A DNA stretch of 64,000 bases, taken from contig NZ_JAHXBN010000010.1 of assembly GCF_019924045.1 (NCBI RefSeq), positions 186,001-250,000 on the forward strand, written 5' to 3'. The translations under genes were made by a program, and so were the position numbers. Positions 34,503 to 43,079 of this stretch are shown in pieces; the stretch's first letter is position 1; each line of letters opens with the position of its first letter. The notes beneath the pieces are model-generated. The model made no database searches and was not told where the DNA came from. It saw nothing but the letters and a program-made list of their open reading frames with translations. This stretch comes from Dyadobacter fermentans. GTDB lineage: Bacteria; Bacteroidota; Bacteroidia; Cytophagales; Spirosomataceae.

Positions 34503-35639
34503 TTACGGAACCAACACTTTCAAATGTTCTTTTCGACCACTCTTTTGATATGTAACAAAATAAATGCCAGAAACGAGCGCACGTATAGGGATAAGATGAA
34601 TGTACCCGCGGGCGTTGTCTTCGCGCCGGAACGGGACAGGTATTCCCCACGATGTGTGCAGGGACAGGACCGCGTCGCGGCTGTCGGGCGCGATGAGGCC
34701 GATGGTTTGCGGAATGGCGGGGTTGGGGGCGATCCGGATGTCGGGCAGCATCTCCGGGTTTAAAACTGCAATCGGCTTGCAGGTGGTGAAGTGCCCGTCC
34801 TGGTCTACGAGTTTTAACCGGTAATAGCTGATTCCTGCCGGTGGATCGTCGTCCGGGAATGCGTAGGAAGTCCGTCCGGTGGTTTCCCGGGAAGCGGCTA
34901 CTGTTCCAATCGCGGTGAAGTTTTTCATATCGCCGCTTCGCTCGATCACAAATTCGCTGCTATGCTTTTCCCAGGCGGTTTCCCATTCCAATGCAGTCTG
35001 CCCGTTTTCCGAACGGCCCTTAAAATAAGTAATGTCAACAGGCAGGATAATGGCCAGCACATCTCCGTTTACCGAGATTTCGTCAAACCATAACGTGCCG
35101 TAAATGTCGACCGAATTGTAGGCATAAATGCGCACAGTGAAAGTGTTATTGGGCAGGCTATTGTAGCTCACCGGGATGTTGTAGGTATTGAATGTCCCGT
35201 TGTTGCTGATCACGAATGCATTCAAATCGGCCGCGAAGCCGTCCATACTCGTCCGGACTTTGATACTGTTGGGGCCGTTGTTGGAACGGCGGAGGCGGAA
35301 GCCAATGGAGGTAATGTTGTATTTAAACGAATTGGCAGTCAAAGTGAACTCCATGTACCGCGAGGCTGAAAAAGCGATTGGCCACGGCCTGATAATGTAA
35401 CCGACCACGACGGCATCGCCGCCTCCGCTGTAAACCGTGGGTAATGTAAATGTGTTGGCACCGCCAGCAAGGAGGGCGCCCGAAGGTGTGAAATTGGCGT
35501 GATCCGAAATGCCCGCCTGCGTGTAATCCATCGTCCATTTGACGTGGAACGGCTCCTGTGCTTTTGCATTCAAAACAAAAAGCAGTACTGCGGCCAGGGC
35601 CACAATACTGCTCTTCAAAAACGGCATGTTCCTTTTCAT
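34503..35639 (-). CDS. T9SS-exported protein with C-terminal sorting domain
   Basis: 378 residues: signal peptide (about 1-27, ending LNAKAQ), a beta-rich domain (about 30-205) that looks like a jelly-roll or lectin-like fold (SIKVRTSMDGFAADLNAF, NTFTVRIYAYNSVDIYGT), a linker domain LPVDITYFKGRSENGQTALE as found before sorting signals, and a T9SS type A domain (IRIAPNPAIPQTIGL, SGIYFVTYQKSG). Probably secreted and surface-bound. No catalytic motif is recognised. Confidence 0.87.
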   Translation of the reverse strand: MKRNMPFLKSSIVALAAVLLFVLNAKAQEPFHVKWTMDYTQAGISDHANFTPSGALLAGGANTFTLPTVYSGGGDAVVVGYIIRPWPIAFSASRYMEFTLTANSFKYNITSIGFRLRRSNNGPNSIKVRTSMDGFAADLNAFVISNNGTFNTYNIPVSYNSLPNNTFTVRIYAYNSVDIYGTLWFDEISVNGDVLAIILPVDITYFKGRSENGQTALEWETAWEKHSSEFVIERSGDMKNFTAIGTVAASRETTGRTSYAFPDDDPPAGISYYRLKLVDQDGHFTTCKPIAVLNPEMLPDIRIAPNPAIPQTIGLIAPDSRDAVLSLHTSWGIPVPFRREDNARGYIHLIPIRALVSGIYFVTYQKSGRKEHLKVLVP

Positions 35640-35723
35640 GTGCGTGTTGTTTAAAGTAAAACTTACACTAACTGCTTTACTGTTTACGTAAAGCCATGAA
35701 AAAGGTAACAGCTTGTAGAATAA

Positions 35724-37169
35724 TTAAAATTCTGCGCTCTTAGGGTAACGTGGGAACGGGATCACGTCGCGGATGTTACCCATGCCGGTCACGAACTGTA
35801 CAAGACGTTCGAAGCCCAATCCAAAACCTGAATGCGGTGCGGTACCGAATTTGCGGGTTTCGAGGTACCACCACAGGTTTTCAGGATCGATACCAATTTC
35901 TTTCACACGGCCGAGCAATTTCTCGTAGCTTTCTTCACGCTGGCTACCGCCGATAATCTCGCCGATACCCGGGAACAGCACGTCCATGGCGCGCACGGTT
36001 TTACCATCCTCATCGAGCTTCATGTAGAATGATTTGATTTCGCGCGGATAGTTGGTCAGGATCACCGGTTTTTTGAAATGCTTCTCCACCAGGTACCGCT
36101 CGTGTTCGCTCGACAAATCGATGCCCCAGCCCACCGGGAACTGGAATTTGCCCTCCTTATGCGGCTTCGATTTCAACAGAATGTCGATCGCTTCGGTATA
36201 AGTCAGTCGTTCGAACGGGTTGTCCACCACAAATGCCAGTTTTTCCAGCAATGGCAGTGAGCGCTCGTTCTGTGGCTTGCTCTTTTCTTCTTCCGTCAGG
36301 CGGTTTTGGAGGAAATTCAGATCATCCTTGCAGTTGATCAATGCGTAAGTGATCACTTTTTTGACAAAATCTTCCGCGAGGTCCATATTGTCTTCCAACT
36401 CGAAAAACGCCATTTCCGGCTCGATCATCCAGAACTCCGCTAGGTGGCGGGTTGTGTTGGAGTTTTCCGCACGGAATGTAGGCCCGAAAGTATAGATTTT
36501 CGAAAGTGCCATCGCGCCCAGTTCGCCTTCCAGCTGGCCGGAAACGGTGAGGTTAGCCTCACGACCGAAAAAGTCTTCTTTGAAGTTGATCGCCCCTTCT
36601 TCCGTGCGTGGCAGGTTGTTGAGATCGAGTGTGGTCACACGAAACATTTCGCCCGCACCTTCCGCATCCGAAGCCGTGATTACCGGTGTATGCAGGTAGA
36701 AAAAGCCTTTGTCATTGAAATACTGGTGTACCGCGAAAGCCAATGCGTGGCGAATGCGGAGGATCGCGCTGAACGTATTTGTACGCGGGCGCAGGTGAGC
36801 GATCTCGCGCAGGAATTCCAGCGAGTGCTTTTTAGGTTGCAATGGATATTCCTCAGGATCAGCCGTTCCGTACACCTCGATATCGGAAATTTTCACCTCT
36901 ACCGTCTGTCCCGCACCCTGCGATGCGATCAGCTGGCCGGTTACTTTAAGGCACGACCCGGTGGTTACTGTCAGGAGCAGTTCGGCAGAAAACTGACCGG
37001 GTTCAGCCACTGCCTGGATATTATTGATGGTCGACCCGTCATTCAACGCGATGAAAATCGCGTTTTTGCTTTCTCTTTTTGTTCTTACCCAGCCCTTTAC
37101 GACAACCGATTGGTTTTCAGGCGCAGTCTGTAAAATGTCTTTGATTTGCAACGGTCCCATTTTGTTCAA
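35724..37169 (-). CDS. asnS: Asparaginyl-tRNA synthetase
   Basis: 481 residues: N-terminal OB-fold anticodon-binding domain (about 15-110, [20 protein letters not shown]) and a class IIb catalytic domain with motif 2 ([20 protein letters not shown]) and motif 3 ([20 protein letters not shown]). The C-terminal [14 protein letters not shown] distinguishes AsnRS from AspRS. It charges tRNA-Asn in the cytosol. A TAATTTTG -7-like element and a short GC hairpin lie in its upstream region. Confidence 0.96.
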   Translation of the reverse strand: MNKMGPLQIKDILQTAPENQSVVVKGWVRTKRESKNAIFIALNDGSTINNIQAVAEPGQFSAELLLTVTTGSCLKVTGQLIASQGAGQTVEVKISDIEVYGTADPEEYPLQPKKHSLEFLREIAHLRPRTNTFSAILRIRHALAFAVHQYFNDKGFFYLHTPVITASDAEGAGEMFRVTTLDLNNLPRTEEGAINFKEDFFGREANLTVSGQLEGELGAMALSKIYTFGPTFRAENSNTTRHLAEFWMIEPEMAFFELEDNMDLAEDFVKKVITYALINCKDDLNFLQNRLTEEEKSKPQNERSLPLLEKLAFVVDNPFERLTYTEAIDILLKSKPHKEGKFQFPVGWGIDLSSEHERYLVEKHFKKPVILTNYPREIKSFYMKLDEDGKTVRAMDVLFPGIGEIIGGSQREESYEKLLGRVKEIGIDPENLWWYLETRKFGTAPHSGFGLGFERLVQFVTGMGNIRDVIPFPRYPKSAEF

Positions 37170-37189
37170 TTCAATCTTTAAAATGTCAG

Positions 37190-37209
37190 CCGGGAATGCC
37201 CGGTTTTTT
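37190..37209 (+). terminator. Small GC hairpin with T-run upstream of asnS
   Basis: CCGGG-AATG-CCCGG followed by TTTTTT reads as an intrinsic terminator on the plus strand, yet no plus-strand gene lies upstream of it. On the minus strand the same stem would sit in the asnS 5' untranslated region, about 20 bases before the start. It may limit antisense transcription or affect asnS translation. Confidence 0.35.
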
Positions 37210-37221
37210 ACGAATGAGGCG

Positions 37222-37229
37222 CAAAATTA
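37222..37229 (-). promoter_or_regulatory. Candidate -7 element for asnS
   Basis: TAATTTTG on the minus strand, an exact match to TAnnTTTG, 53 bases upstream of the asnS ATG. No convincing -33 element was seen. Confidence 0.4.
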
Positions 37230-37286
37230 CAAATTCGACCTCGAAAACCTATTGTAGCGCTGTAACTTACTTTTCTGTGGAACCCA

Positions 37287-37991
37287 ATGATTGTACAGTC
37301 TGGTTTTCAACGTAATTTTACCCGCATCAACCTGATTAAAGACCCCATTGCCTTGAATAACCGACTTGCCATGATATTATCGGTGGTTTTCCACCCGCTG
37401 ATACTCACCACATACCTGTTTGCATTGCTGTTTTTCCTGGTGCCCGACATCGTAGGCGTGAGTGCGTTCGAGCTGCCCGCGCTGGGAAGCCTGCTGCTGC
37501 TGCTTTGGCTGAATACCTTCATTGCGCCGGCAATCATGATGTTTTATTTCAAAAAGATGGGCATGATTACCTCGCTGTACGTGGAAGATGCCGCCGAGCG
37601 CCGCATTCCCTACCTTGCCTGCGTGATCATTTACGGGCTAGCCACTTACCTGTTTGGCTGGCAACTGCAACCGATCGGCGAGATTGCACCTCAGATTTCC
37701 GTCATTCTGGCGAGCGTGACGCTTTCGCTGATCGTGGTGGCTATGGTGAGCTATTTCTGGAAAATCAGCGCCCATGCCACCGGTATCGGCGGCGCCATCG
37801 GTATGCTGGCCGGACTCATGATCCGTTTCGATGAAAGTGCACTGCTGCTGCCGTTGCTGCTTACGATACTCATCGGCGGCTGGCTCATGAGCGCGCGCCT
37901 GCAACTGAATGCCCACACGCCCTCGCAGATCGCGGCCGGCGTATTTTGCGGACTGCTCGTCAGTAGCGCCACCGTGTATTTCTACTTTTGA
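37287..37991 (+). CDS. PAP2-like integral membrane protein
   Basis: 234 residues with about six membrane helices. The C-terminal part has degenerate phosphatidic acid phosphatase type 2 features: KISAHATGIGGAIGMLAGL (in the place of PSGH) and SARLQLNAHTPSQIAAGVFC (in the place of SRxxxxxHxxxD, with Arg and His kept). Bacteroidota often carry this version, annotated PAP2 family. Catalytic competence is uncertain. It lies 18 bases upstream of the enoyl-CoA hydratase gene on the same strand. Confidence 0.75.
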   Translation: MIVQSGFQRNFTRINLIKDPIALNNRLAMILSVVFHPLILTTYLFALLFFLVPDIVGVSAFELPALGSLLLLLWLNTFIAPAIMMFYFKKMGMITSLYVEDAAERRIPYLACVIIYGLATYLFGWQLQPIGEIAPQISVILASVTLSLIVVAMVSYFWKISAHATGIGGAIGMLAGLMIRFDESALLLPLLLTILIGGWLMSARLQLNAHTPSQIAAGVFCGLLVSSATVYFYF

Positions 37992-38009
37992 TAGAAAACA
38001 CTTCATGGC

Positions 38010-38789
38010 ATGTATAAAAACCTCATTTTCGACATTCTTGATGGTGTCGCCCGGATTACGCTCAATCGCCCGGACGTTTTCCACGCGCTGAGTCCGGCGC
38101 TTATCGCTGAAATCACCAGCGCCATCCAGACCGCTGCCGATGACAACTCCGTCCGCGTAGTGCTCCTCACCGCCACCGGCGAAAAAGCATTTTGCTCCGG
38201 CGCCGACCTGAAAGAGGCCGCTGCATCCGGCAAAGGCGCGGGGGAGATACTGAAAGAGTATTACGAGCCGATGATCAACGCCATCCGCGACATTCCCAAA
38301 CCCGTAATATGCCGCATGAACGGCCTGGCCGTAGGCGCCGGATGCTCACTCGCGCTGGCCTGTGACGTAATCATCGCTGCCGAAGACACATACCTGAGCC
38401 TACTGTTTGTACAAATAGGCCTCATGCCTGATGCCGGAGCGACCTTTTTTCTACCGAGGCTGATCGGCCTTGCACGCAGCTTCGACCTGGCCTCTACTGG
38501 TCGGCGGATTTCTGCCGCGGAAGCCCGGCAAATGGGTTTGATCACCGAGGTTGTCGCCCGCGAGGCGCTCGATGAAGCAACCGAAAAGCGCATACTTTAC
38601 TACCGGCATGCCCCAACGCTGGCTATCGGTGCGATGAAACATGCATTTAACCAGTCGATGCACTCGAATCTTCCGCAAATGCTGGAAAACGAGCGAGAGA
38701 GTCAGGAAATGCTGTTTGGGACGCAGGATGTGCAAGAAGGAATATCCGCTTTTTTACAAAAAAGAAAGCCTGATTTTCAGGGTAGATAG
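38010..38789 (+). CDS. Enoyl-CoA hydratase/isomerase family protein
   Basis: 259 residues with the crotonase fold: ITLNRPDVFHALSP, oxyanion hole GEKAFCSGADLKE and CRMNGLAVGAGCSLALACDV, and the downstream LSLLFVQIGLMPDAGATFFL. The Asp in LMPDAG fits the PaaG-like isomerase side (2-(1,2-epoxy-dihydrophenyl)acetyl-CoA isomerase), where it takes the place of the hydratase Glu pair. The actual CoA substrate is not known. No phenylacetate genes are nearby. Confidence 0.9.
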   Translation: MYKNLIFDILDGVARITLNRPDVFHALSPALIAEITSAIQTAADDNSVRVVLLTATGEKAFCSGADLKEAAASGKGAGEILKEYYEPMINAIRDIPKPVICRMNGLAVGAGCSLALACDVIIAAEDTYLSLLFVQIGLMPDAGATFFLPRLIGLARSFDLASTGRRISAAEARQMGLITEVVAREALDEATEKRILYYRHAPTLAIGAMKHAFNQSMHSNLPQMLENERESQEMLFGTQDVQEGISAFLQKRKPDFQGR

Positions 38790-38878
38790 CATTTTTCAGG
38801 AAAAAATTTCTTAAATTTATCTTCAATAATTTGCTACTGCAAAAATCATCCCCTACATTTGCAGTCCGATTCGGAAAC

Positions 38879-38952
38879 GGTTTCGTAGCTCAATTGGATA
38901 GAGCATCTGACTACGGATCAGAAGGTTTGGGGTTCGAATCCCTACGAGACCA
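38879..38952 (+). tRNA. tRNA-Arg (anticodon ACG)
   Basis: Full cloverleaf: acceptor GGTTTCG/CGAGACC, D arm GCTC...GAGC, anticodon stem TCTGA/TCAGA with loop CTACGGA (anticodon ACG), T arm TGGGG-TTCGAAT-CCCTA, discriminator A. CCA is not encoded. The A34 of this tRNA is the usual substrate of TadA (18865). A terminator follows after 6 bases. Confidence 0.96.
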
Positions 38953-38958
38953 CAACTA

Positions 38959-38989
38959 AGGCGCCTTTCGCAAGATTGGCGCTTTTTTT
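38959..38989 (+). terminator. Terminator after tRNA-Arg
   Basis: AGGCGCC, a 12-base loop TTTCGCAAGATT and GGCGCTT followed by a T-run. The loop can itself pair (CTT/AAG). The same 12-base loop occurs in the terminator at 41509. Confidence 0.9.
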
Positions 38990-39002
38990 ATTTAAACTGC
39001 TT

Positions 39003-39073
39003 CTGAGTGGCCCGCCATCGTGGTACGGAATCAGGGGATCTGAGCCGGGCGGTTCGAATCCCTCCGTGGCCAC
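39003..39073 (+). pseudogene. Decayed tRNA-like element after tRNA-Arg
   Basis: The 3' part reads like a tRNA end: GGCGG-TTCGAAT-CCCTC T arm (one C-C mismatch), then CGTGGCCA, and upstream GGTACGGAATCAG resembles the anticodon arm of the neighbouring tRNA-Arg (CTACGG-ATCAG). No matching 5' acceptor strand or D arm can be formed, so it is a degenerate or partial copy rather than a working tRNA. It is followed by its own terminator-like hairpin. Confidence 0.65.
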
Positions 39074-39086
39074 AGAAAAACGATGT

Positions 39087-39121
39087 AAAGCCCCTTTGTA
39101 CAATGCATTGGAGCTTTTTTT
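39087..39121 (+). terminator. Terminator after the tRNA-like element
   Basis: AAAGCCCC and GGAGCTTT (one mismatch) around a 15-base loop, followed by a T-run. Its presence suggests the decayed tRNA was once a transcription unit. Confidence 0.7.
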
Positions 39122-39210
39122 CATATAGCTACGGGCGGTGTTTGTTTAACTGCTAACGACGTTTCATTCTCTAAACATCATAGAAAGCAAGTTAAACCTA
39201 TCTACTTGTA

Positions 39211-39245
39211 ACTTACCGCCACATATATATATGTATATTGTAAGT
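39211..39245. promoter_or_regulatory. Nested palindrome upstream of the T9SS gene
   Basis: Outer arms ACTTAC/GTAAGT enclose the 14-base palindrome ACATATATATATGT. It lies about 110 bases before the start of the next plus-strand gene. It may be an operator or just AT-rich promoter DNA. The rest of 39122-39355 shows nothing else. Confidence 0.35.
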
Positions 39246-39355
39246 TTAGAGCAGGAATATTTCTGTTTATAAATCATTCCTATGAGGCTCTATGTTTAAC
39301 CCAAGGTACCTATTACCGCTATTTTTTTAATTTTTTTTCACTTAACTCATTGCTT

Positions 39356-40333
39356 ATGAGGTATTATTTACTGTTTTGTCAGCTAGCTTTATTATCTTCT
39401 TTTAATGCCAGGGCTCAATTTTCTGCCGGAAGCAATGGATTACACACCTCCGCAGGTACCACTGTATCCATTCATGGGCTCACATTCCAGCCAACGACCC
39501 TCTTCCATATTGAGAACAACGCCCTGACAGTTTCCCCAACTGCATTGCCAGGAAGCCCTCCCAGCATTGCACGCGTTTACACCTGGGACTTACCCATTAC
39601 CTTTGCGGGCCGCATTGGACATTTTTATCTTACTTCGGAGCTTAACGGGAACACTGAAAGCCTGCTCCAAGTGGCTTATAAAAATGAAGCCCCCGTCACT
39701 ACAAGTGGAAGCGTAGTCAATACCGCCTCGCATTACATCTATAATGATCTACTCGCGCCGGTTACATTCAGCGCCGTCACCGCAGCGCAGCCGGGTGCGC
39801 TGCCGGTTACCCTGCGGGAATTTGCCGCTAGAAAGGAAGGGTCGGCTGCCAGTTTGACCTGGTCGACTACCTACGAGTCCAACAGCGACTATTTTAATGT
39901 CGAGCACAGCAGTAATGCCACGGAATGGAACCCGCTTTCAAAGATCACGGCGGCGAATCAGGGCCGAGCTTTGAAAAACTATGCTTTCTCGCACATTGCA
40001 CCAGCGGCAGGCGCTAACTATTACCGGCTGAAAATGGTGGATAAAGACGAGTCCTACGCTTACAGCACGATCCGTGTGCTTTATTTTGAGCCATCTTTCC
40101 AGGCCCTCCTTTACCCTAATCCTGCCGTTGAGAAAGTCCGTATCAGTACGGCTCAATGGGAGAGCATTGCAGCAGTGAAGCTTTTAAACGCGAAGGGAGC
40201 CACGCTTTCAGCATTTTACAAAAAACCGCTGTCTCATGAAATCGATGTGAGAAATTTGTCTGCTGGTTTGTACGTGGTACAACTGCTTTTGAACGATGGA
40301 AGTACAGCAACAATCAAAGTGATCAAACAATAA
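39356..40333 (+). CDS. T9SS-exported protein with C-terminal sorting domain
   Basis: 325 residues from ATG 39356 (an upstream TTG at 39350 is in frame but unlikely). Signal peptide MRYYLLFCQLALLSSFNARAQ, a beta domain (about 25-150) beginning FSAGSNGLHTSAGTTVSIHG, a linker domain LPVTLREFAARKEGSAASLT with NYYRLKMVDKDE, and a T9SS type A sorting domain (ALLYPNPAVEKVRIS, LSAGLYVVQLLLNDG). Function of the main domain is unknown. It lies 22 bases before the S74 gene, so the two are probably co-transcribed. Confidence 0.88.
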   Translation: MRYYLLFCQLALLSSFNARAQFSAGSNGLHTSAGTTVSIHGLTFQPTTLFHIENNALTVSPTALPGSPPSIARVYTWDLPITFAGRIGHFYLTSELNGNTESLLQVAYKNEAPVTTSGSVVNTASHYIYNDLLAPVTFSAVTAAQPGALPVTLREFAARKEGSAASLTWSTTYESNSDYFNVEHSSNATEWNPLSKITAANQGRALKNYAFSHIAPAAGANYYRLKMVDKDESYAYSTIRVLYFEPSFQALLYPNPAVEKVRISTAQWESIAAVKLLNAKGATLSAFYKKPLSHEIDVRNLSAGLYVVQLLLNDGSTATIKVIKQ

Positions 40334-40355
40334 CTTATTTTAACTTAGCTCAAAA

Positions 40356-41447
40356 ATGAAAAATTTATATACGTCCTATTTTCTGATTAGAATGCGTCTC
40401 AAATCATTAAATCATCTGGCAGCATTGATCGTGCTGCTCCTCGTTTCATTGCAGGCCAAGGCCCAGGTAGGGATCGGTTTAACGCAACCCAAAGCTTTTT
40501 TGAACGTTGCGGAAGGAAAAACAGTGCTGTTCGGAGCCGATACTGCGGGAGTACTGTCACAGATTCCAGGGAGCGCATGGGTTGTACCAAAAATGATCTG
40601 GTACGGCAGCAAGGGTGCCTTTCGGGCCGGTGGGATCCGAATTTATGAAAACCAGTATACCCATTGGGACAACGCAAATGTAGGCAGGTATTCGTTCGCC
40701 AGCGGTGAAGGTACCAAAGCCGGCGGGGAGCATTCAACGGCTATGGGCTTTGGTACACAGGCAAACGCGGAAAGCGCATCTGCCTTTGGCGCTTGGACAT
40801 TTGCAAATGGGGATCGTTCAACGGCTATGGGTTCTTCTGTCATAGCAAATCACAGAGGTTCATTTATTATTGGTGATGACAGCAATTGTTTGGGTTGTAC
40901 CTACAACACCACAGCTATTAACCAAATGATGATGCATTTTGCGGGCGGGTATATTTTGTATACCAGCAACGCCCGGCAGGAGAACTCCCCAGTCGGAGCA
41001 CAGCTCCAACCCAACGCTAATGCATGGTCGGTGATATCCGACTCAACAAAAAAAGAAAACTTTCGTGCGACTAACGGGGCGCTGTTTTTGGAAAAGATCA
41101 GCAGGATGCGGCTGGGAAGCTGGAACTACAAGGGGCAGGACGCGAAGCAAAACCGCCATTACGGCCCCATGGCACAGGACTTTTTTACAGCATTCGGACA
41201 CGATGAATTGGGGGTAATCGGAGATAATAAGTCCATTAATCAGGCTGATTTTGATGGCGTAAACCTGATCGCCATCCAGGCTTTAATCAAAGAAGTAGAA
41301 GCGTTAAAAGCAGAGAACAAAAGCCTGAAACTGGCAGAGGCATCCATGAAAGCCGAAACTGAGTCCCTGAAAGAGAAAATGCAGCAATTTGAAAAGCAAC
41401 TTTCCACATTAATGACCTCAAGCACTATTTCAACGATATCGAAATAA
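40356..41447 (+). CDS. Exported S74 intramolecular-chaperone protein with YadA-like head repeats
   Basis: 363 residues. N-terminal hydrophobic export signal (about 20-36, ending LQAKAQ; an alternative start is the ATG at 40392), a head region with trimeric-adhesin-type repeats (FASGEGTKAGGEHSTAMGFG, ANAESASAFGAWTFANGDRS), then an S74 endosialidase-type chaperone: SDSTKKENF (S228 in the autocleavage SD motif), FLEKISRMRLGSWNYKGQ and HYGPMAQDFFTAFG, and a C-terminal coiled coil. S74 domains trimerise phage tail spikes and cleave themselves off. In Bacteroidota, exported versions of this kind are common but poorly studied. Confidence 0.88.
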   Translation: MKNLYTSYFLIRMRLKSLNHLAALIVLLLVSLQAKAQVGIGLTQPKAFLNVAEGKTVLFGADTAGVLSQIPGSAWVVPKMIWYGSKGAFRAGGIRIYENQYTHWDNANVGRYSFASGEGTKAGGEHSTAMGFGTQANAESASAFGAWTFANGDRSTAMGSSVIANHRGSFIIGDDSNCLGCTYNTTAINQMMMHFAGGYILYTSNARQENSPVGAQLQPNANAWSVISDSTKKENFRATNGALFLEKISRMRLGSWNYKGQDAKQNRHYGPMAQDFFTAFGHDELGVIGDNKSINQADFDGVNLIAIQALIKEVEALKAENKSLKLAEASMKAETESLKEKMQQFEKQLSTLMTSSTISTISK

Positions 41448-41508
41448 GGAATAATTAAAGAAATGAGCAGCGAAAGCTGATCCTACATAAATCCCTATCC
41501 GACCAGAG

Positions 41509-41540
41509 AAAAAGCACCTTTCGCAAGATTGGTGCTTTTT
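41509..41540. terminator. Bidirectional terminator between the S74 gene and lysR
   Basis: Perfect 10-base arms AAAAAGCACC/GGTGCTTTTT around the loop TTTCGCAAGATT, between two convergent genes. The A/T ends make it work in both directions. The loop is identical to that of the terminator at 38959. Confidence 0.93.
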
Positions 41541-41551
41541 ATTACACAATG

Positions 41552-42418
41552 TCAAATCTCCCCCAGCATCTCACAGAGTTTTGTCACAGCCTTCTTTTCA
41601 TAAGCTTCCCGCAGCGAAACAATCATAATCGTTCGCCGCATTTTTTCTCCTTCAATCGGGATAGCCACTACATCGGGGTCGTTTACGCTGGTATCACTCA
41701 ATATGGTATGCCAGTGGCCTGTTTTGACAACTTCAAATAGCGTTGGTATATCATTTATTTCCATACAAATATTCGGGACGAGGCTTTGTTGGCCGAAAGA
41801 CTGATCGAAAAACTGTATACTATTGTTGCCACTGAAAGGCAAAGCCAATGGCAGGTCGGCCACTTCCTGAAGGGTGATATTGGCCTTGTGAGCTATCCCC
41901 GAGTCTTTGGCTGTTACCAATACCATGTTTGCTTTTAAAACGGTTTGACATTTTAAATGGAGTTCAATGGGCTCTTCGTGAAATGTCAGAATAAAGTCAA
42001 AATGGTACAAATTGAGCCTCTCAAGAAGATCTTTCGTGGTGCCAAATACGACTTTGATTTTAATATTCGGGTGTTGGTTTGCAAACTTTATTAATATTTG
42101 GGTAAAGAGAATTCGCATGGAGTAAATTACACCAACGGTAATGTTTCCTACGTTCAAATTTTTTAAATCCCGTAAAAGCAACAGTCCTTCATTGGCTTTG
42201 TTGATACTCTGCAAGGCATAGTCGCTAAAGAGGTCGCCCGCCTCGGTAAGAGTGACTCTCTTTCCGAGGCGGTTGAAAAGCGGGACATTCAACTCATCTT
42301 CCAGTTGCTTGATTTGTTGCGATAGCGTGCTTTGACTGATATTCAAGGCCGTCGCGGCCTCAGTGAAATTCAGCAGTTCTTTGGCCTTTAAAAAATATCT
42401 GAGCTGTCGTAATTCCAT
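41552..42418 (-). CDS. LysR-family transcription regulator
   Basis: 288 residues from the ATG at 42418 (MELRQLRYFL), which is the classic LysR start; a longer frame to 42481 is unlikely. The winged HTH is at 1-60 (FTEAATALNISQSTLSQQIK) and the effector-binding domain runs from about 90 (GNITVGVIYSM). It diverges from the EthD gene at 42543 across 124 bases, the usual layout for a LysR protein controlling the neighbouring operon (inference). Confidence 0.92.
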   Translation of the reverse strand: MELRQLRYFLKAKELLNFTEAATALNISQSTLSQQIKQLEDELNVPLFNRLGKRVTLTEAGDLFSDYALQSINKANEGLLLLRDLKNLNVGNITVGVIYSMRILFTQILIKFANQHPNIKIKVVFGTTKDLLERLNLYHFDFILTFHEEPIELHLKCQTVLKANMVLVTAKDSGIAHKANITLQEVADLPLALPFSGNNSIQFFDQSFGQQSLVPNICMEINDIPTLFEVVKTGHWHTILSDTSVNDPDVVAIPIEGEKMRRTIMIVSLREAYEKKAVTKLCEMLGEI

Positions 42419-42542
42419 GATTTGTAAATCGGTTTTTTCGATTGATTTGATCGAAAAATAGCGTTTTGCTAATAAGGGCAATATATGAATATTTGCCTAA
42501 TGAACTTAAAACACAGTATTTCACCACTTTAATGAAGCATTT

Positions 42543-42950
42543 ATGAGACTGAAACTAATTGCATCGCTTTTGTTTTTGACCACCTGCTTTGCGGCATCCG
42601 GACAGGGCCAGCAGCAATCGCCTGTTGTTGAAAAGGGGTTAACGAAAGTATCCGTAATGTACCCTTATGCAGAAGGGAAGACCTTCAATATGGAGTACTA
42701 TGAGAATAAGCACATGCCTATGGTAGCCAAGTTTTTAGGATCAAACCTGGTTAAGTATACCATCGAGAAAGGAGTGGCTAGCGGTATTCCCGGCCAACCA
42801 CTACCTTTCATGGCGATCGGCACATTTTATGTAAAAAGTTTGACCGACTATCAGGCGGCTATCGCGCCGAACAGGGAAGCGATTCGTGCCGATTTTTCAA
42901 ATTACACCAACATCAGTCCTGTCATTCTGGTGAGTGAGGTGGTTAAGTAA
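42543..42950 (+). CDS. Exported EthD-family protein
   Basis: 135 residues: signal peptide (MRLKLIASLLFLTTCFAASG) and an EthD domain with KVSVMYPYAEGKTFNMEYYE and KHMPMVAKFLG, a small dimeric alpha/beta barrel fold. EthD proteins are linked to oxidative degradation pathways, but their chemistry is mostly unknown; export of one is less usual. It is the first gene of a plus-strand set that includes an oxidoreductase pair, opposite the LysR gene. Confidence 0.87.
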   Translation: MRLKLIASLLFLTTCFAASGQGQQQSPVVEKGLTKVSVMYPYAEGKTFNMEYYENKHMPMVAKFLGSNLVKYTIEKGVASGIPGQPLPFMAIGTFYVKSLTDYQAAIAPNREAIRADFSNYTNISPVILVSEVVK

Positions 42951-43079
42951 AGCTGGTAACGGATAGTATATAAAAATCCGCAGGCTTTGGGTAAACATCA
43001 AGAAGGCGAAGCTTTTAAACTCGTCTTCTTGACACTTATACTATCCAACCGACTTGTCATACCAGCCCGGAACCGGCCC

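Noticed and set aside
40356..41447. Phage tail fibre gene suggested by the S74 domain
   Set aside because: It has an export signal and lies between a T9SS cargo gene and a LysR gene; no phage structural genes are present.
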